Below, piece after piece: positions 1 through 12,155 of a stretch of DNA of 64,000 nucleotides. The notes beneath the pieces were generated by a model. The model did no database searches. It saw nothing but the letters and a program-made list of their open reading frames with translations, and was not told the origin of the DNA. Location: the NCBI RefSeq assembly GCF_032854445.1, contig NC_088304.1, positions 13,963,704 through 14,027,703 on the forward strand, read 5' to 3'. The stretch is from Liolophura sinensis. Lineage: Eukaryota; Mollusca; Polyplacophora; Chitonida; Chitonidae. The first letter of the stretch is position 1; each line of letters begins with the position of its first letter. The position numbers were made by a program, and so were the translations under genes.

Positions 1-84
1 TTGGGGGAATTCACAGAACCACCCAAAATGTGCAACATGGTCATGGTTGAAATCAAAAGTCATTTACAACATAGGGTCCATTAC

Positions 85-3000
85 CTTGCTGAGATTCTGT
101 TGAAGACGGCTGTGAAGTTGTTGAGGCTGAGAGCGAAGAGGACGTTGGAGGCGAGAGCTTTAAGGCGGGGGTTGAGGGGAGTATCAATCTGGTTATTCAG
201 GAACTGAAATCAACAACAACATGCCTCGTTTATTTATTCATTTATTTGATTGGTGTTTTACATCTATGCAATACTCAAGAATATTTCTCTTGTACGATGG
301 CATGAGCATTAGGGTGGGAGAAAACCGGGGAGAGCCCGGGGGAAACCCACAACCATCTGCAGCTTCCTGGAAGACCATGTACGCCTGGAGAGGAAGCCAG
401 CATGAGCTGGACTTGAACTCACAGTGACTAGTGAAAGGTTCCTTTGTCATTGCGCCATGCTGGCGTGCTAACCACCTTGGCACAGAGGCCCCCAAGCCTC
501 ATTCAAATCATGAACCAAAAACATACCAGGGTCAAAAACAAAGACAAAGATGTGCCCAAAGTAGGAAGCTGTATTTGGCCTTGTATGCATAATGGATTTT
601 CAAAAAAAGCAAAGTAGCAGTCTGCAGAAGTCTGTCCATTAATGTCCTTTGGCATGTCCTTAATACTGTGATCATGTCAGCCAGTAGTAACATGCCATAC
701 TGTAAGTACATCAAATTTATCAACCCACTCATGACCTCATCCATCATTCTAAATGGTCGTCATGCTTATGACAAGACTGCCACAGATATAGCAAATAAAA
801 AAATTCACGACCTTTCATGGCCAAATCTGACAATTAATTAAGAACTTCTACTGTGCAAAATAAAAAAAACAAATATGAAGACTAGTAAGGCAGCATCAGA
901 GGATATATCTCAAGTAGACTGGATTAACGAGGAAATAAAGAAAGGTCACGATAATTTCATGATATGGAACATTTATTCCCAAATATTCAAGCCATCTAAC
1001 GACTATTGTAGCCCTTGTGTATGTATATGTACATGTATGTTTCCATATTTGTCCTTTTTTTGCTGAGGGTCTCTGTGGCTCGGTTAGCGCGCTAGTACAG
1101 CGTAATGACCCAGAAGCCTCTCACCAATGTAGTTTCTGTGAGTTCAACTCCAGCTCATGCTGAAGTGGAAAGGTCTGCCGGCAACCTGTGGATGGTCGCG
1201 GGTTTTCCCAGGCTCTGCCTGGTTTCCTCCCACAACAAAGCTGGCTGCCGTTGTATAAGTGAAATATTCTTGAACGCTGCGTACAACACCAATCAAATAA
1301 AATAATAAATAAATCCTTTTGTTTTTGATTTTTGCATCCAAAAAGTCTGGTATTTGAGACTAAAAGTGAGGAAGAATTTCAAGGGACCTACCTTGCACAT
1401 CTCCGGCAGAAGCAGTCTGACATACATTGTCTCATCAAACCTTGAAGTATCCTCTGGTTGCTGAAAACACAAAATGTACACTTTAACTCTGCGTATCTGT
1501 AATAATCTGAACACAACTCAGTGGAAATATCATACAACACGTCATTAAGGTAAATTTATTTAGCGGCTCTCCTGTTGTTGGTGAACCCACAAAAAAAAAA
1601 AAGAAAAGAAAATACAATACTACAAAGCTGTTGGTTTAGATCACAGTTAATAATATCTCCTCACAAAATAAATAAAGATACAATAAAATAAAAACTTAAC
1701 GTTTTTATAAGATTACTTCTGTGCTGAGAACATTAATTATTTATGCTTCAAGAACTTAGTACAGATCCTACTTTGTTTGGTGATGATTAAGTCATGAGGT
1801 ACATGGTATCCGATGATATACCCTGAACGTGGTCTCCTGACAGCTCAATTTCACTCTAGCGAACAATGATGTACAATGATAGTGTTCACAATAAAAAAAA
1901 AAAGAAAACACGTACAGGAAGTATATCTGTTCCACAGGTCATCTTGACCTTCTCACTCGTTTAAAATGTCGAGTGAGTTGTCGAGTGGCATGTGCTAAGA
2001 CAGTACAACCGAATGAACCAAATCTGGTGACATTGCAGCGAGGTGACAAGTACTCACGGAGTTAAGGACCTGTTCCAGCGTGTCCAGAATGATGAGCTGC
2101 GACTCATAATAGTTCCTCTCTGCCTCAGGTCCTATGATACGCTGTGGATGGAAGGATTACAATTTTGTTCACTAGTTCATTTACTTATCTTTTATAGGAT
2201 GGAGGAAACCCTCGTTCCGCAGTAACCCACTGACCTTCACCAGGTACCTTACAAATATATTGACTGAAAGCCCCAGCCAATACTGATTCATTGATTGACT
2301 AGGTTTTAGCAACATGCTTAATATGTTTCATTTTGATACTATAAGTACACCACCAGAGCGCATGTAATGTGCTTCTCTGCTGCAGGATGGATTTCCAGCA
2401 CTCTTTTAACTAGTACTGTTTCACTGAGACAACTTACCAAAGGCAAGTAAACTGCCCTACCAGAGCCAATATATCGATACGGGTCAACCAGTCGTTGCAC
2501 TAAGCCCTAAATGCAGAACGCCGGTTGGAATGCCTGGAGTAAAACACCACCAGCCTCCAGCAAATAACTCCTCAACAGTCCCACGTTTTAAGTACAGGTG
2601 TTTCTCACAATGACAGAGGACATAATTAGTGACCTCCAATGAAATTCACTTAAACAACCACAACGGTAGCCAAAAAACCACATCCTAGAACAGTTTATGC
2701 AGGGGAATATCAATGACCCCACCTACACCCACAAGGCTGGAACCTGAACCAGCACAGTGAGTGTCCCAGATAAAGGGGTTGTGAGTGACAGCATCACTGT
2801 GGGCTAGCAGAACCAAGGCTTGTGAGCCAGACTGGTGATAATAAACACCCCCTTGTATATCCACTGTACTCCAATATTAATGCCAAAAAAAAAAAAAAAA
2901 AAAAATAGGTCATGCAACCCCTCTATTACATACATTGGGTGTTCTGGATTTATTTATTTGATCAGTGTTTTACACTGTACTCCAAAATATTTCACTTTTA

Positions 3001-6000
3001 TGATGCCGGCCAGGCCAGCATTATGGTGGGATGAGACCGGGCAGAACTCAGAGGTAAACGACCACAACAATCCGCAGAACTGGCAGGAACTGGACAAACT
3101 CAAAGTGACTGCTTTGGTGGGAGACTCCTGGGTCACTGCACCACGATGGTGTGCTAGCCCCCCCCTGGGCCACCGACGTCCCTGTTTTCCTTATAGTATT
3201 AAATCTAATGACAGTAGATAAGGCTCCACTCAATTATTAGAGGATGAAGCACAAAAAATACTTAAATATAATGCCAGATTTGTTTGATTCATGTTTTACT
3301 CCATACTCAAAAATATTTCATTCACATGAAAGTGGCCTTGATTATGGCCAGAGTAAAAGTTAAATGCAATTCCAATAATTACACCAGTAATTTATACTAT
3401 ATAATGTCATGAAAGGGAAACAACGGACTACATTCACTTTCAAAGGATCATCTCAAATGTACTAATAAGCTAAATACCATGTGCCAGAAAATGTACATGT
3501 ACTTATTTCCCTTTGGAAGGGAAGCAGCCGACATCCTTCCCTTGAGAGGTAGTTGTAGGATGTAGACTACTGTGAGAACAACATACATATACACATACAT
3601 GTATGTACTTGACTAAATTTCCTGATTGGACAGGCAATAGAGCCCAGATATTAATTGGCGGTGCTGAGCTATAATTTCTACATGCATGGCATACGCTGAT
3701 ATTACTAACTGTTCACAACAGCCTATAAATACTCAGTGGACAGTTTAACAATCAAAAGTGAAATAAGCTTAAAAGTTAGTACCAGTCTAATTTGCTACAA
3801 TAGCATCTTCATGGTTCAGGCTGAAATTCAACTGTTTTAATTTTAACATTTTTAACACTTTTGAACAATTTATCATAATATATTAAAGCCCAAAGGCACA
3901 TTAATATAGTGTATAAACTGAAATGTAAATGTAAAGTACATTAAGATTTATATACTATGAATTGTATCAAATTGATTTGATTTTAATAACAGTAATGTTT
4001 TACACAATATCCAAGAATATTTCATTTGAACAACAGCAGTCAGTGTCACAATGTGCATAACATCTGCCGCACGAGCACTGTTAATCCTTCATGTATGCTG
4101 TCACCAAGGCCCAACACTGACAGCAGAGGGAATCTACACATTAAAGGTCCAAGACTGATTTCGAGTGAGTGAGTGAGTGCTTGGGGTTAAACGTCGTACT
4201 CAACAATTTTTCAGTCATATGACGACGAAGGAATCCTTAGGTGCATGCACAAGTAATGTGCCTCCTTGTAGCAGGACGGATTTCCACCACTCTTTTATCT
4301 AGTGCTGCTTCACTGAGACGACTTACCAAAGGCATGTAAGCCACCCCACCCGAGCCATTATACTGATACGTGTCAACCAGCCGTTGCACTATCCCCTTCA
4401 TGCTGAATGCCTAGCGAGGAAGTTACAACTTCCTTTTTCAAAGTCTTAGGTGTGATTCGATCAAAGATTGATCCTGGATCTACCGGCCCCGAAGCAGACG
4501 CTCTACCAACTGTGCTATCCGGGCCGGTGACTGGTTTCGAATCTGCACCTCTTGTGATTGAACATCTCAATATTGGTTATAACTTATGTCTTACCATACT
4601 GTCGACAGACTGGAGTGTTTTGGCCAGGCCATTGATGACCAATGAGAACTTGTGTTTGCTGACATTCACCAGACACTCTTTGTTCTGCTCTACATTCTGT
4701 ATAGACTGAGTGGTATGACAACCAGTCTTGATTGGCAGCTGGAAAAAACAAACAACAATTTTTTATTTATTTATTTATTTATTTGATTTGTGTTTTACGC
4801 CATACTCAAGAATATTTCACTTCTACCACAGCGGCCATCATTATGGTGGGAGAAAACCGGGTAGTGCCCAGGGGAAACCCATGACCATCCGCACGTTGCT
4901 GGAAGACCTTCTCACTTACGGCCAGAGAGGAAGCCAGCATGAACAATTTTTTAAAAATTTTATCAGATTAATGTGAATGAACACAAAAATGAATGGTTGA
5001 ATTTCTCTGAGTAGTTTGCCTATGATACCTGGAGGTTGAACTTTGACTACCTACTTACACCCTGCAAATTGATATTGGTGTACATGGACAATTTTTTCAA
5101 TCAATTTATTTTGGGAATTTACATTGTACTTAACAATTTCAGTCATATGACGATGAGCAGTCATTGTAGGTGTATACATAGCAGTTGTGTCTTCCTGTGC
5201 CAGGGCGAGTCCATGCCACCAAAGTGTTGTAGAAACCGAAGTATCATGCCGAAGGCACCAGACTTGACACCCCACCCGGTCACATTATGCAGACACCGGG
5301 CCAATCAGTCCAGCTGTTAACCTCTCAGAGCTGAGAGCCAACCCACGTGAGCGATGCAGCAGAAAAATACCATTTTTAAGATCTTTGGTATAACCCAGGT
5401 TTGATCCCAGGGTCTCCAGAGTTTGAGGTGGGTGCATTAACTATATACTGGGCTACCAAAGCTGTTACACTAAATTATCTCTGTACAGAATGCTTTATTT
5501 GTTTGAAACTAACCTGATGTACACAGAAAGAGACAAGACCAGGAATAATAACTAAAATATTTTGATGTCCATAACTGAAATATTTTGAAGTTCATAAATC
5601 AAATATTTTGAAGTTCATAAATCAAATATTTTGAAGTTCAGATATGAATCACTAGTAAAACAGATGAAAGTTAAAATTCATGAATTAATGGGCCAATGAC
5701 AATTCATTCCTTGTTTCCCGTCAGAATATTTTTGGAACATTAGCCTGAGCTGCAGAACAACTTTCATTTTTCACTATCATTATTTCAGCTATGTTTTATG
5801 ATAATCTCATATTTTGTGACAATTTCTGGCAAAAATGACTTAACGAGTGCTAGTGTGGGGGTGGGGTAAACCGGTGTGCGAGTGGTGATGCGATTAAACT
5901 ATGAATCCAGTGTAATTGGACACAGTGCCTTGTATAGATCCAGTCCCTGTCACACTACTACATGGTTATTGTATATATAAAGAAGCACACATACAATGTC

Positions 6001-7315
6001 AGAAATAAAATTCATCAAGTTTAGGGAGAAAAACTCTGTTATTTTTGCACTTATCTGTACTTTGTAGTGTCCTGCAAGTCTTACATCACCAACAGTGTAT
6101 CAGGATTTATTCATTTGTTTTTTTGATTGGTGTTTTACGCCATACTCAAGAATATTTCACTTATACGACGGCGGCCAGCATTATGATGGGAGGAAATTAT
6201 TATCATAATGTGACTAATTTTCAACGAACTACTGGCAACTTAAGACTCACAAGACAATACGAAGTACTTTGTGGTGTCCAATGCGTATTACCTACGGTAC
6301 CACTCCCCCACCCCCGCCAACGCACGACCGGAAGTATCCACAATGACGATGACATTTTCGACAATCTATTACCGATATGACCAAACCCCCTCTAAAACCA
6401 TGAAATACAGGTTGAGTGTAAAACTAACGGAGAAATGGGTTACAGGTACTAAAATCAGTCGCACTTTGTTACCAGCCTTGTCCTTCATTATATACTCATA
6501 TACCGTACACATATATAGTATGATCTGTTAGATGGATATGTGGGTCTGTGGATTAGCCCAATATATACAACATAGCACTGGTACATACAGATGTAATTAT
6601 GACAAATTCACAATGGTACTGATATATTTTGTAATTTCATAAGACTATGAGGGATAATGCCCCTACAACCCTAAATTAACACATATATTTACAAAGCATC
6701 TGTGCTGACACTATCAGCAGGCTACATATGATCAATATTAATCAATTATTCTTGAAATAAAGGTAAATAAAATTACAAGCCTAGGTGGCAATATAAATTA
6801 AAGTCTTCCTCATTCATCTGCATAGTAAAAAAGATGTTAAGCTCTCTTCTGTAAAGATGTACGTGTTGAGTACAGGTTTGCATGGAGACTGACAAATTAT
6901 CTGTCAGGCCTTTCCGCCCACGCAAACCCACAACTGTCAAAATCACACAGCTCATTTTCCAACAACACTTCGCAGCATTATAATCGTTGCAATCGCCCCT
7001 CATTTTCATTAAGAAACACAAGCGATCGCACATTCAACAGAGGGTTCATTCACAAAAGTCTAAGGGAGCCCACCGGGGGTAAAAATCAATGGAATTTTTA
7101 GCGTGAGTCGGGGAAGCCGCAAGGTCGGCGCACGTACTGAAGGCTTCATTCATAAATTTACCAGCCCCGCATCATTTTCCGAGCGATCCCTGAACCCGGC
7201 TTTGGGGTTGGATTGCAGGTAACCCGCTGGCTGTCTCGACAATTTATGCACATACCTGGGCGTCGAATCGCACGATGAGCGCTTGGACCCATTCTCCCGG
7301 CTTCTGCGTGGCCAT
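85..7315 (-). CDS. NF1: Neurofibromin, 5' end of gene (first five coding exons, continues past left edge)
   Basis: Neurofibromin is a very large cytoplasmic Ras GTPase-activating protein; only its N-terminus is here, not the GAP domain. Coding exons on the minus strand: 7315-7256, 4738-4595, 2141-2058, 1460-1392 and 203-85, giving 158 residues plus two bases. All have AG acceptors and GT donors. Exon 1 starts MATQKPGEWVQALIVRFDAQ, exon 2 contains NKECLVNVSKHKFSLVING, exon 3 SQLIILDTLEQVL, exon 4 RFDETMYVRLLLPEM and exon 5 NNFTAVFNRISAR; all match the vertebrate NF1 N-terminus in order. Exon lengths 60, 144 and 84 equal the human ones as I remember them. Exons 4 and 5 (69+119) together correspond to one human exon of about 191 bases, so there is an extra intron here. 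No stops or frameshifts seen. The ATG is the family start. Introns are filled with SINEs. Confidence 0.95.
229..492 (-). repeat. SINE family A, near full length
   Basis: This is the commonest repeat in the window. Read from its own 5' end it has a tRNA-like head with a box A (GGCTCAGTTGGTTAGCGCGC-like) and a box B (GAGTTCAAGTCC). A body with CATGCTGGCTTCCTCTCC and GGGTTTCCCCCGG follows, then a conserved 3' end (TATAAGTGAAATATTCTTGA, GTACGGCGTAAAACACCAAT) and a short (AAAT)n tail. Full length is about 265 bp. This copy keeps both ends; it lies in NF1 intron 4. Confidence 0.9.
1064..1314 (+). repeat. SINE family A, near full length
   Basis: Head CTCTGTGGCTCGGTTAGCGC to an AATAAATAAAT tail; lies inside the NF1 intron that has no human counterpart. 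Confidence 0.9.
2365..2545 (-). repeat. SINE family B, internal part
   Basis: Body from GTGCTTCTCTGCTGCAGGAT to GTCGTTGCACTAAGC; both ends missing. Confidence 0.75.
2946..3174 (-). repeat. SINE family A, diverged
   Basis: Retains the 3' end and most of the body, with a short deletion in the body; the head is eroded (GCTAGCCCCCCCCTGGGCCA). Confidence 0.8.
3276..3350 (-). repeat. SINE family A, 3' fragment
   Basis: Only the tail-proximal 75 bp survive, ending at GATTATGGCC. Confidence 0.65.
4162..4530 (-). repeat. SINE family B, near full length
   Basis: On the minus strand it starts with a tRNA-like head (GATAGCACAGTTGGTAGAGC as box A, GATCGAATCACACC as box B). A body with AGGAAGTTGTAACTTCCT and CAACGGCTGGTTGACAC follows, and it ends in ACTGAAAAATTGTTGAGTAC, AACCCCAAGC and a (CACT)n tail. 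It lies just outside NF1 exon 2, in intron 2. Confidence 0.88.
4763..4944 (-). repeat. SINE family A, head missing
   Basis: Good 3' half with a long TTTATTTATTT tail; stops at AGCCAGCATGAAC, 25 bp outside NF1 exon 2. Confidence 0.88.
5125..5315 (-). repeat. SINE family B-related, variant body
   Basis: Shares TTCAGTCATATGACGATGAG with B, but the body instead has GCATGATACTTCGG-type sequence and TCACATTATGC, related to family C. Confidence 0.65.
5552..5645 (+). repeat. 23-bp tandem repeat in NF1 intron 1
   Basis: AAATATTTTGAAGTTCATAA plus ATC repeats three to four times. Confidence 0.8.
6103..6196 (-). repeat. SINE family A, 3' fragment
   Basis: Well-matched tail end, cut at GATGGGAGGAAA. 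Confidence 0.85.
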
Positions 7316-7425
7316 TTTTAAAGAAGAACACCAAAATTTATCGGGCTTTTCAGCGCTCGCTCATCCCCAGCCCGCCATGTTCCTTATTTTGATGAAGTGC
7401 GGCGCATGCGCAATGAACTAATCTT
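7316..7425 (-). promoter_or_regulatory. Putative NF1 promoter/5' leader with NRF-1-type palindrome
   Basis: This is the stretch directly upstream of the NF1 ATG (minus strand). It contains a perfect 10-bp palindrome GCGCATGCGC at 7402-7411, the classic NRF-1 site found in many TATA-less housekeeping promoters. A YY1-like AACATGGCGG lies around 7374-7382 on the minus strand. No TATA box is evident. The flank 7050-7420 is visibly richer in CpG than the rest of the window. An upstream ATG at 7378 would open a five-codon uORF ending at 7361 if transcription starts above it. The transcription start cannot be placed from sequence alone. Confidence 0.55.
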
Positions 7426-8130
7426 TTCCAAATATGGAATAAGGTCAGACCACACACAGTGACGTAATATGTTGATGTCTCTGAGATATATTTCGATACG
7501 AAATAATGAGCAGCTTTATGACAACATCGAATTATTAAAATCTTGTTTACGATATAATCAAATCAGGATAATGGCGGGGGATTTGTCGTGTTTTTGTTGT
7601 TGTTGTGTTTTATCCTTTTTTTCTTCATAAATGAAAATACATGTTAAAAGGCCTAAATAGGCTAAACCAAAATGAGAGTGAATAAAGCCGTATGGGTAAA
7701 AAGATGTTATTCCTATTTGTGGACAATTCGCATGCAGATATAATTTTTTAAAGTTATTTAGTGTTCTTATAAAAACGTATTCTATTATACGACAACTGTA
7801 AAGTTTATGAGTGTAGGGAATAGACTTAGACAAGACTGCAATACATGTACCATGTAAATGACAATACCATGATGCTGACGAAACATGGATTCGAACTTGT
7901 GCTCGTAATTCATTCTGTTTTGAAAACTAATGAGCTAACTAATGTGTTCCAGTGCATGACGCGATATATAGCCCAGGTACAGATAACCCAATCGGAATTT
8001 TCCGATCAAGGACCGACAGTGATCCGCTGTGGACATTATCTGCAGTGTACGTAAACCTCGAGACGTAAGCCTGATTGACATTTCGAACTAAAAATTCCCT
8101 GTGAGCTACGCCATTTCTGATGACATAAGA

Positions 8131-8348
8131 TTTTTTTTTTTTTTTTTGATTGGTGCTTTACGCCGTACTCAAGAATATTGCACTTATGCGACGGCGACCA
8201 GCATTAAGGTGGGAGGAAACCGGGCAGCACCTGTGGGAAACCCACGACCATCCGCAGGTTGGTGCAAGACCCTCCAACGTTTGGCCAGAGAGGAAGCCAG
8301 CATGAGTTGGACTTGAACTCACAGCAACCGCAATGGTGTGATGGCATA
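8131..8348 (-). repeat. SINE family A, most of body
   Basis: Poly-T instead of the usual (TTTA)n at the tail; ends in the head region at CGCAATGG. Confidence 0.87.
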
Positions 8349-8679
8349 GGCCTATATGCATGTAATTAATCATATTTTTAAGAACCAAACCAATCGACCC
8401 ACCATAAGGGCTGGATTAAATCTTAAGGGATTTTATTGCAAAAAGTGGAGAATTCTCATTTGGATACACGTCTATGTTGCACTGGGCCTTTGAAATCTAA
8501 AATCCAAAAATTGGTTAAGATGCGTGAAAAAGCATGCATCGATCATGGTTTTTTTTTTTTTTTGGATATAACAGAACAATGTTTTTCCCCAAAATATATT
8601 AACTGTCTGTAGAACTTTAGTTAAGATAACTATATGAAATATAGGCGCAAGCCTCAACTGTTTCACAGTATGACTCTTC

Positions 8680-8765
8680 GAATTGGCCTTGCGATTATTG
8701 ACCGGGAACGTCCATACTGGCTAACGGCTAGTATACGAATGGACGAAGTACGCCACGAGAGCTCA
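8680..8765 (+). repeat. SINE family D, fragment
   Basis: TTGGCCTTGCGATTATTGAC and GGCTAGTATACGAATGG echo the 24172 copy. Confidence 0.5.
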
Positions 8766-11309
8766 CAGATCGAGACCATGTAGTATCAATGTTGCGTAAA
8801 CGGAGATCAATAACAGAGTCTGCATGGTGTCCTAACGAAGACTGTAAGAGGCATCCTTATGATCGTCTCTTCAGAACGCAAAGACCCCCTGGAGACACAC
8901 TGGAACTCTCACAAAAACCCCAATGCGACCCCAATTCCACAACGTCTGTCATTCGTTATGGTCACAGTGTGGCCCCATCAAGCTATGACGCCACTATATA
9001 TGCCTGCAGGGTCTTAAAAGCAAACCACTTTACTTTTATCTAAACTTTATTTTAAGCGAGGAACCACTTTGCAACATGAAGCGGGTCTTGGTCGAGTGGT
9101 CAAGGCGCTTGCCTTCCAATCCCAAGGTTACAGTGAGACGTGAGTTCAATACCATTATCAGACAGGTAATGTAGAAGATTTGAAAATGTTCAAGAATGTT
9201 AAATTCGATAATGTCTCTCACTAGATACGACTTAATATATATCCACCGACAGCACATACCGCACATCTGAGAGCCCCCATCCCCCCATCCCCCCAGTAAT
9301 TTGCCAAAGGTCAGTCGTTCTATACCGGGAACTCCGGGTTCCTCTAGTCATATATATCATATCGGTGGAATACAAGTGACATCCAATGAGCTTCATACAA
9401 ATCAACACAAGAGAGCGCCGACGGTTGTTTATTGTCACTCTAACTCTCATTAGGGTAGCGTAACCACGAGAGTTATACAATGCTCTTAAAGAAAAATTGA
9501 ATGTGTTGGATGATATTTTGCTCCTTCTCTGCGAGGGAGATTTGTATTTCAGTCTGGTATACGTGGCCTATAACGAACTGAGGCAGCATAGTAGCACCAT
9601 GTCATCGCTGAAATAAGGTTGCACCCCAAGCATCAAACAAACAAACATTTAGCATATAGTCGTTTTGTTATCTTGGCAATACCAAAATAGCCTTTGTTTC
9701 ATGTAAGTAAAATGAAACAATCCGTGCAGCGCGTCCTCTGTGTGCTTACGATTCTCTTGTGGTGATTGGTTAACTATTCATAACACGTCAGCTCTGAAGT
9801 TTTGACCTAAACATTATTAGCTCTGAGTATATTTCGTATTTTTTTTACGCAGGCGCATTAGCAAATATGTTACTAAGTCTCGTGGTCCTTAATTTACATG
9901 TATATACATGACTTTGCATCAGTGGATTATCAACGATCGATCTCTGCAAAGTGTGGACAAAGTATACGAGTATCCAGCTCTGCACCGTGAGTTTGTTTCT
10001 TTTGTTGAGGGCGGGATACAGGGATTCCTAGAACTGGGTTTAACTGTGGTCATTTTGCATTGCGACGATACAGCCTATTAAGTTCTACCGTATCAATATA
10101 TAGGCCTCCATTTCGACATCAGTAGAATCACATTTCTGCTGGGTCTTTAAGGGGTTACCAGCACATTCCTATGTTTCAAAATGAGGGTCGGGGTGAAGGG
10201 TGGGGGTGGTGTGGGGTGGAAATTTCGACTTATTTTCTTAAAATGTAGGCTTCCCCCCTCCCCCCACCCGAGAAATCGCAAGAGACTTACACGTTCTTGT
10301 GCCCCTGCACATCCAGCTTAATCCCTGTTAATGCCTTGTCCCAGAAATTTGATCTTGAATATACAGTACAGCGTCAAGAAAACTGCGTAAGATTTTTAAA
10401 TATTCGTTTTAATGCATATGGCAGCCTACTCACCGATGATAACTCCATGTTAATGAATCAGAAAGTATGGAAGCCGATAGAGGACATCTCGCTTCGACGA
10501 CCTCTCTAATACAGGGCAAGGTAGCGAGGCAGGGAGGCAGGGAGGCAGCGAAGCGAGGTAACGAAATAACGAGGCAGCGAGGTAGTGAGGTAGCAAGGCT
10601 TTGAAATGGCTCATCTCGCTACCTCGCTTCGCTACCTATATTGAACAGAGGGCAGAGAGTATGGTGGTAAATCACGTCACCGATTTTTTCAGAGGGAATG
10701 TCTGTGAATAGGTGTTAATTACGAGAAAATGTTGAAAACTTTGGACAGTACAAATGGTCCACCGTAGGTTTCCAATAGTTCTTGCATAAATGAGTTCTTT
10801 ATGACTGATTGGATGGAGAGCTCGATACGCATATGAATACGGCAAGTATTTAAATAAAATAAATATTCCTTTCTTCACAAGTGACGCGACGCTGTGTGTA
10901 AAATTACCCAGAAACAAATGGATTGATAACAGTGAGCGTTTTCGGATTTAAGTCTTTACAGCTCGGGGTTGCCCTATTATTTGCAGGTTAACAGATTACC
11001 AACAAGACTCAGCGACAAAAACAACGTGACAGTGACATCTCAAACACACGTCACATTGTTCCCAACCACATGTTAGATTTCTAATACATAAAGTCATACT
11101 GCACTGAGGTCAGTTTTTTTTTTCACGCGCACATGTGGAAAAGTAAACACACGGAGATAAACGAATATAACGGAGGCAAACTGACAAAGGTGTCAGAGGT
11201 TCTACAGATACAATAATGCTACATAGCACAGCGCCATTATTACCGTTACGCAAAATAATATAACCGTGTAAAAGCGAAATGCATAAATAATTTATCCCTC
11301 AAATTTCAG

Positions 11310-11580
11310 TGGTCGAGGAAGTTAGCGCGCTAGCGCAGTGTAATGACTCAAGAGCCTCTCTCCAATGAGGCCGCTATGAATTCAAGTCCAGCTCTGACCG
11401 GCTTCCGGTCGTACATGGGAAGGTCTCTCAACACCTTGCGGGTGGTTGTAGGTTTTTTGGCGAGCTCTGTCCGGTTTCCTTCCACCATTATTCTGTCTGC
11501 CGTCGTACAGGTGAAAGATTCTTACGATTCACGGCGTAAAGCCACAACTGAGTAATAAATAAACAAATAAATAAATAATA
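11310..11580 (+). repeat. SINE family A, near full length
   Basis: Head GAGGAAGTTAGCGCGCTAGC, tail (AAAT)n; lies between the arms of the 10-12-kb inverted repeat. Confidence 0.87.
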
Positions 11581-11999
11581 AAGCAAGTTTTTCCACTGAA
11601 ATATGGCGTAGTCAAGATTAATAAGACGTGCAATGGTGGAAGCAAAAGTGATCACTATATATACGCAAACAAAAATCTTGACCCAGCTCCAAACCCCCCA
11701 CCACCCCAGCTTTTGCACCCCAGTTCCTAAAGCTTCCCTTCACATCTCCGCTGAATATTACTGACCCAGCTGGGACTATTTTATAATAGTTACAGGGCCA
11801 GGAAATTGGAGTGTGTTGATTTCAACCGGCATCACAGGTGTCTCAAGAACTTACATGCGGTGTAAGCCTCAGCCTGACACTAAAGTGATTATAATAACTG
11901 CTACCCACCTCGCTGCCTCGACACCTCGCTTCCTCACTGCCGCGCCCTTTGCAAAGGTCGAGGTAGCAAGGCAGCGAGGTAGAGAGATTATGTAGAGTA

Positions 12000-12155
12000 T
12001 TTATTTATTTATTTATTTGATTGGTGTTTTACGCCGTACTCAAGAATATTTCACTTATACGACGGCGGGCAGCATTATGGTGGGTGGAAACCGGGCACAG
12101 CCCGGGGAAACCCACGACCATCCGCAGGTTGCTGGCAGACCTTCCCACGTACGGC
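12000..12155 (-). repeat. SINE family A, head missing
   Basis: Excellent match, cut at CCCACGTACGGCGAGA. The flanking GAGATTATGTAGAG phrase occurs on both sides (11980-11993 and 12156-12168) and is a candidate target-site duplication. Confidence 0.9.

Noticed and set aside
2835-3221. 128-codon frame
   Set aside because: Runs through poly-A and a SINE A copy; no independent coding signal.
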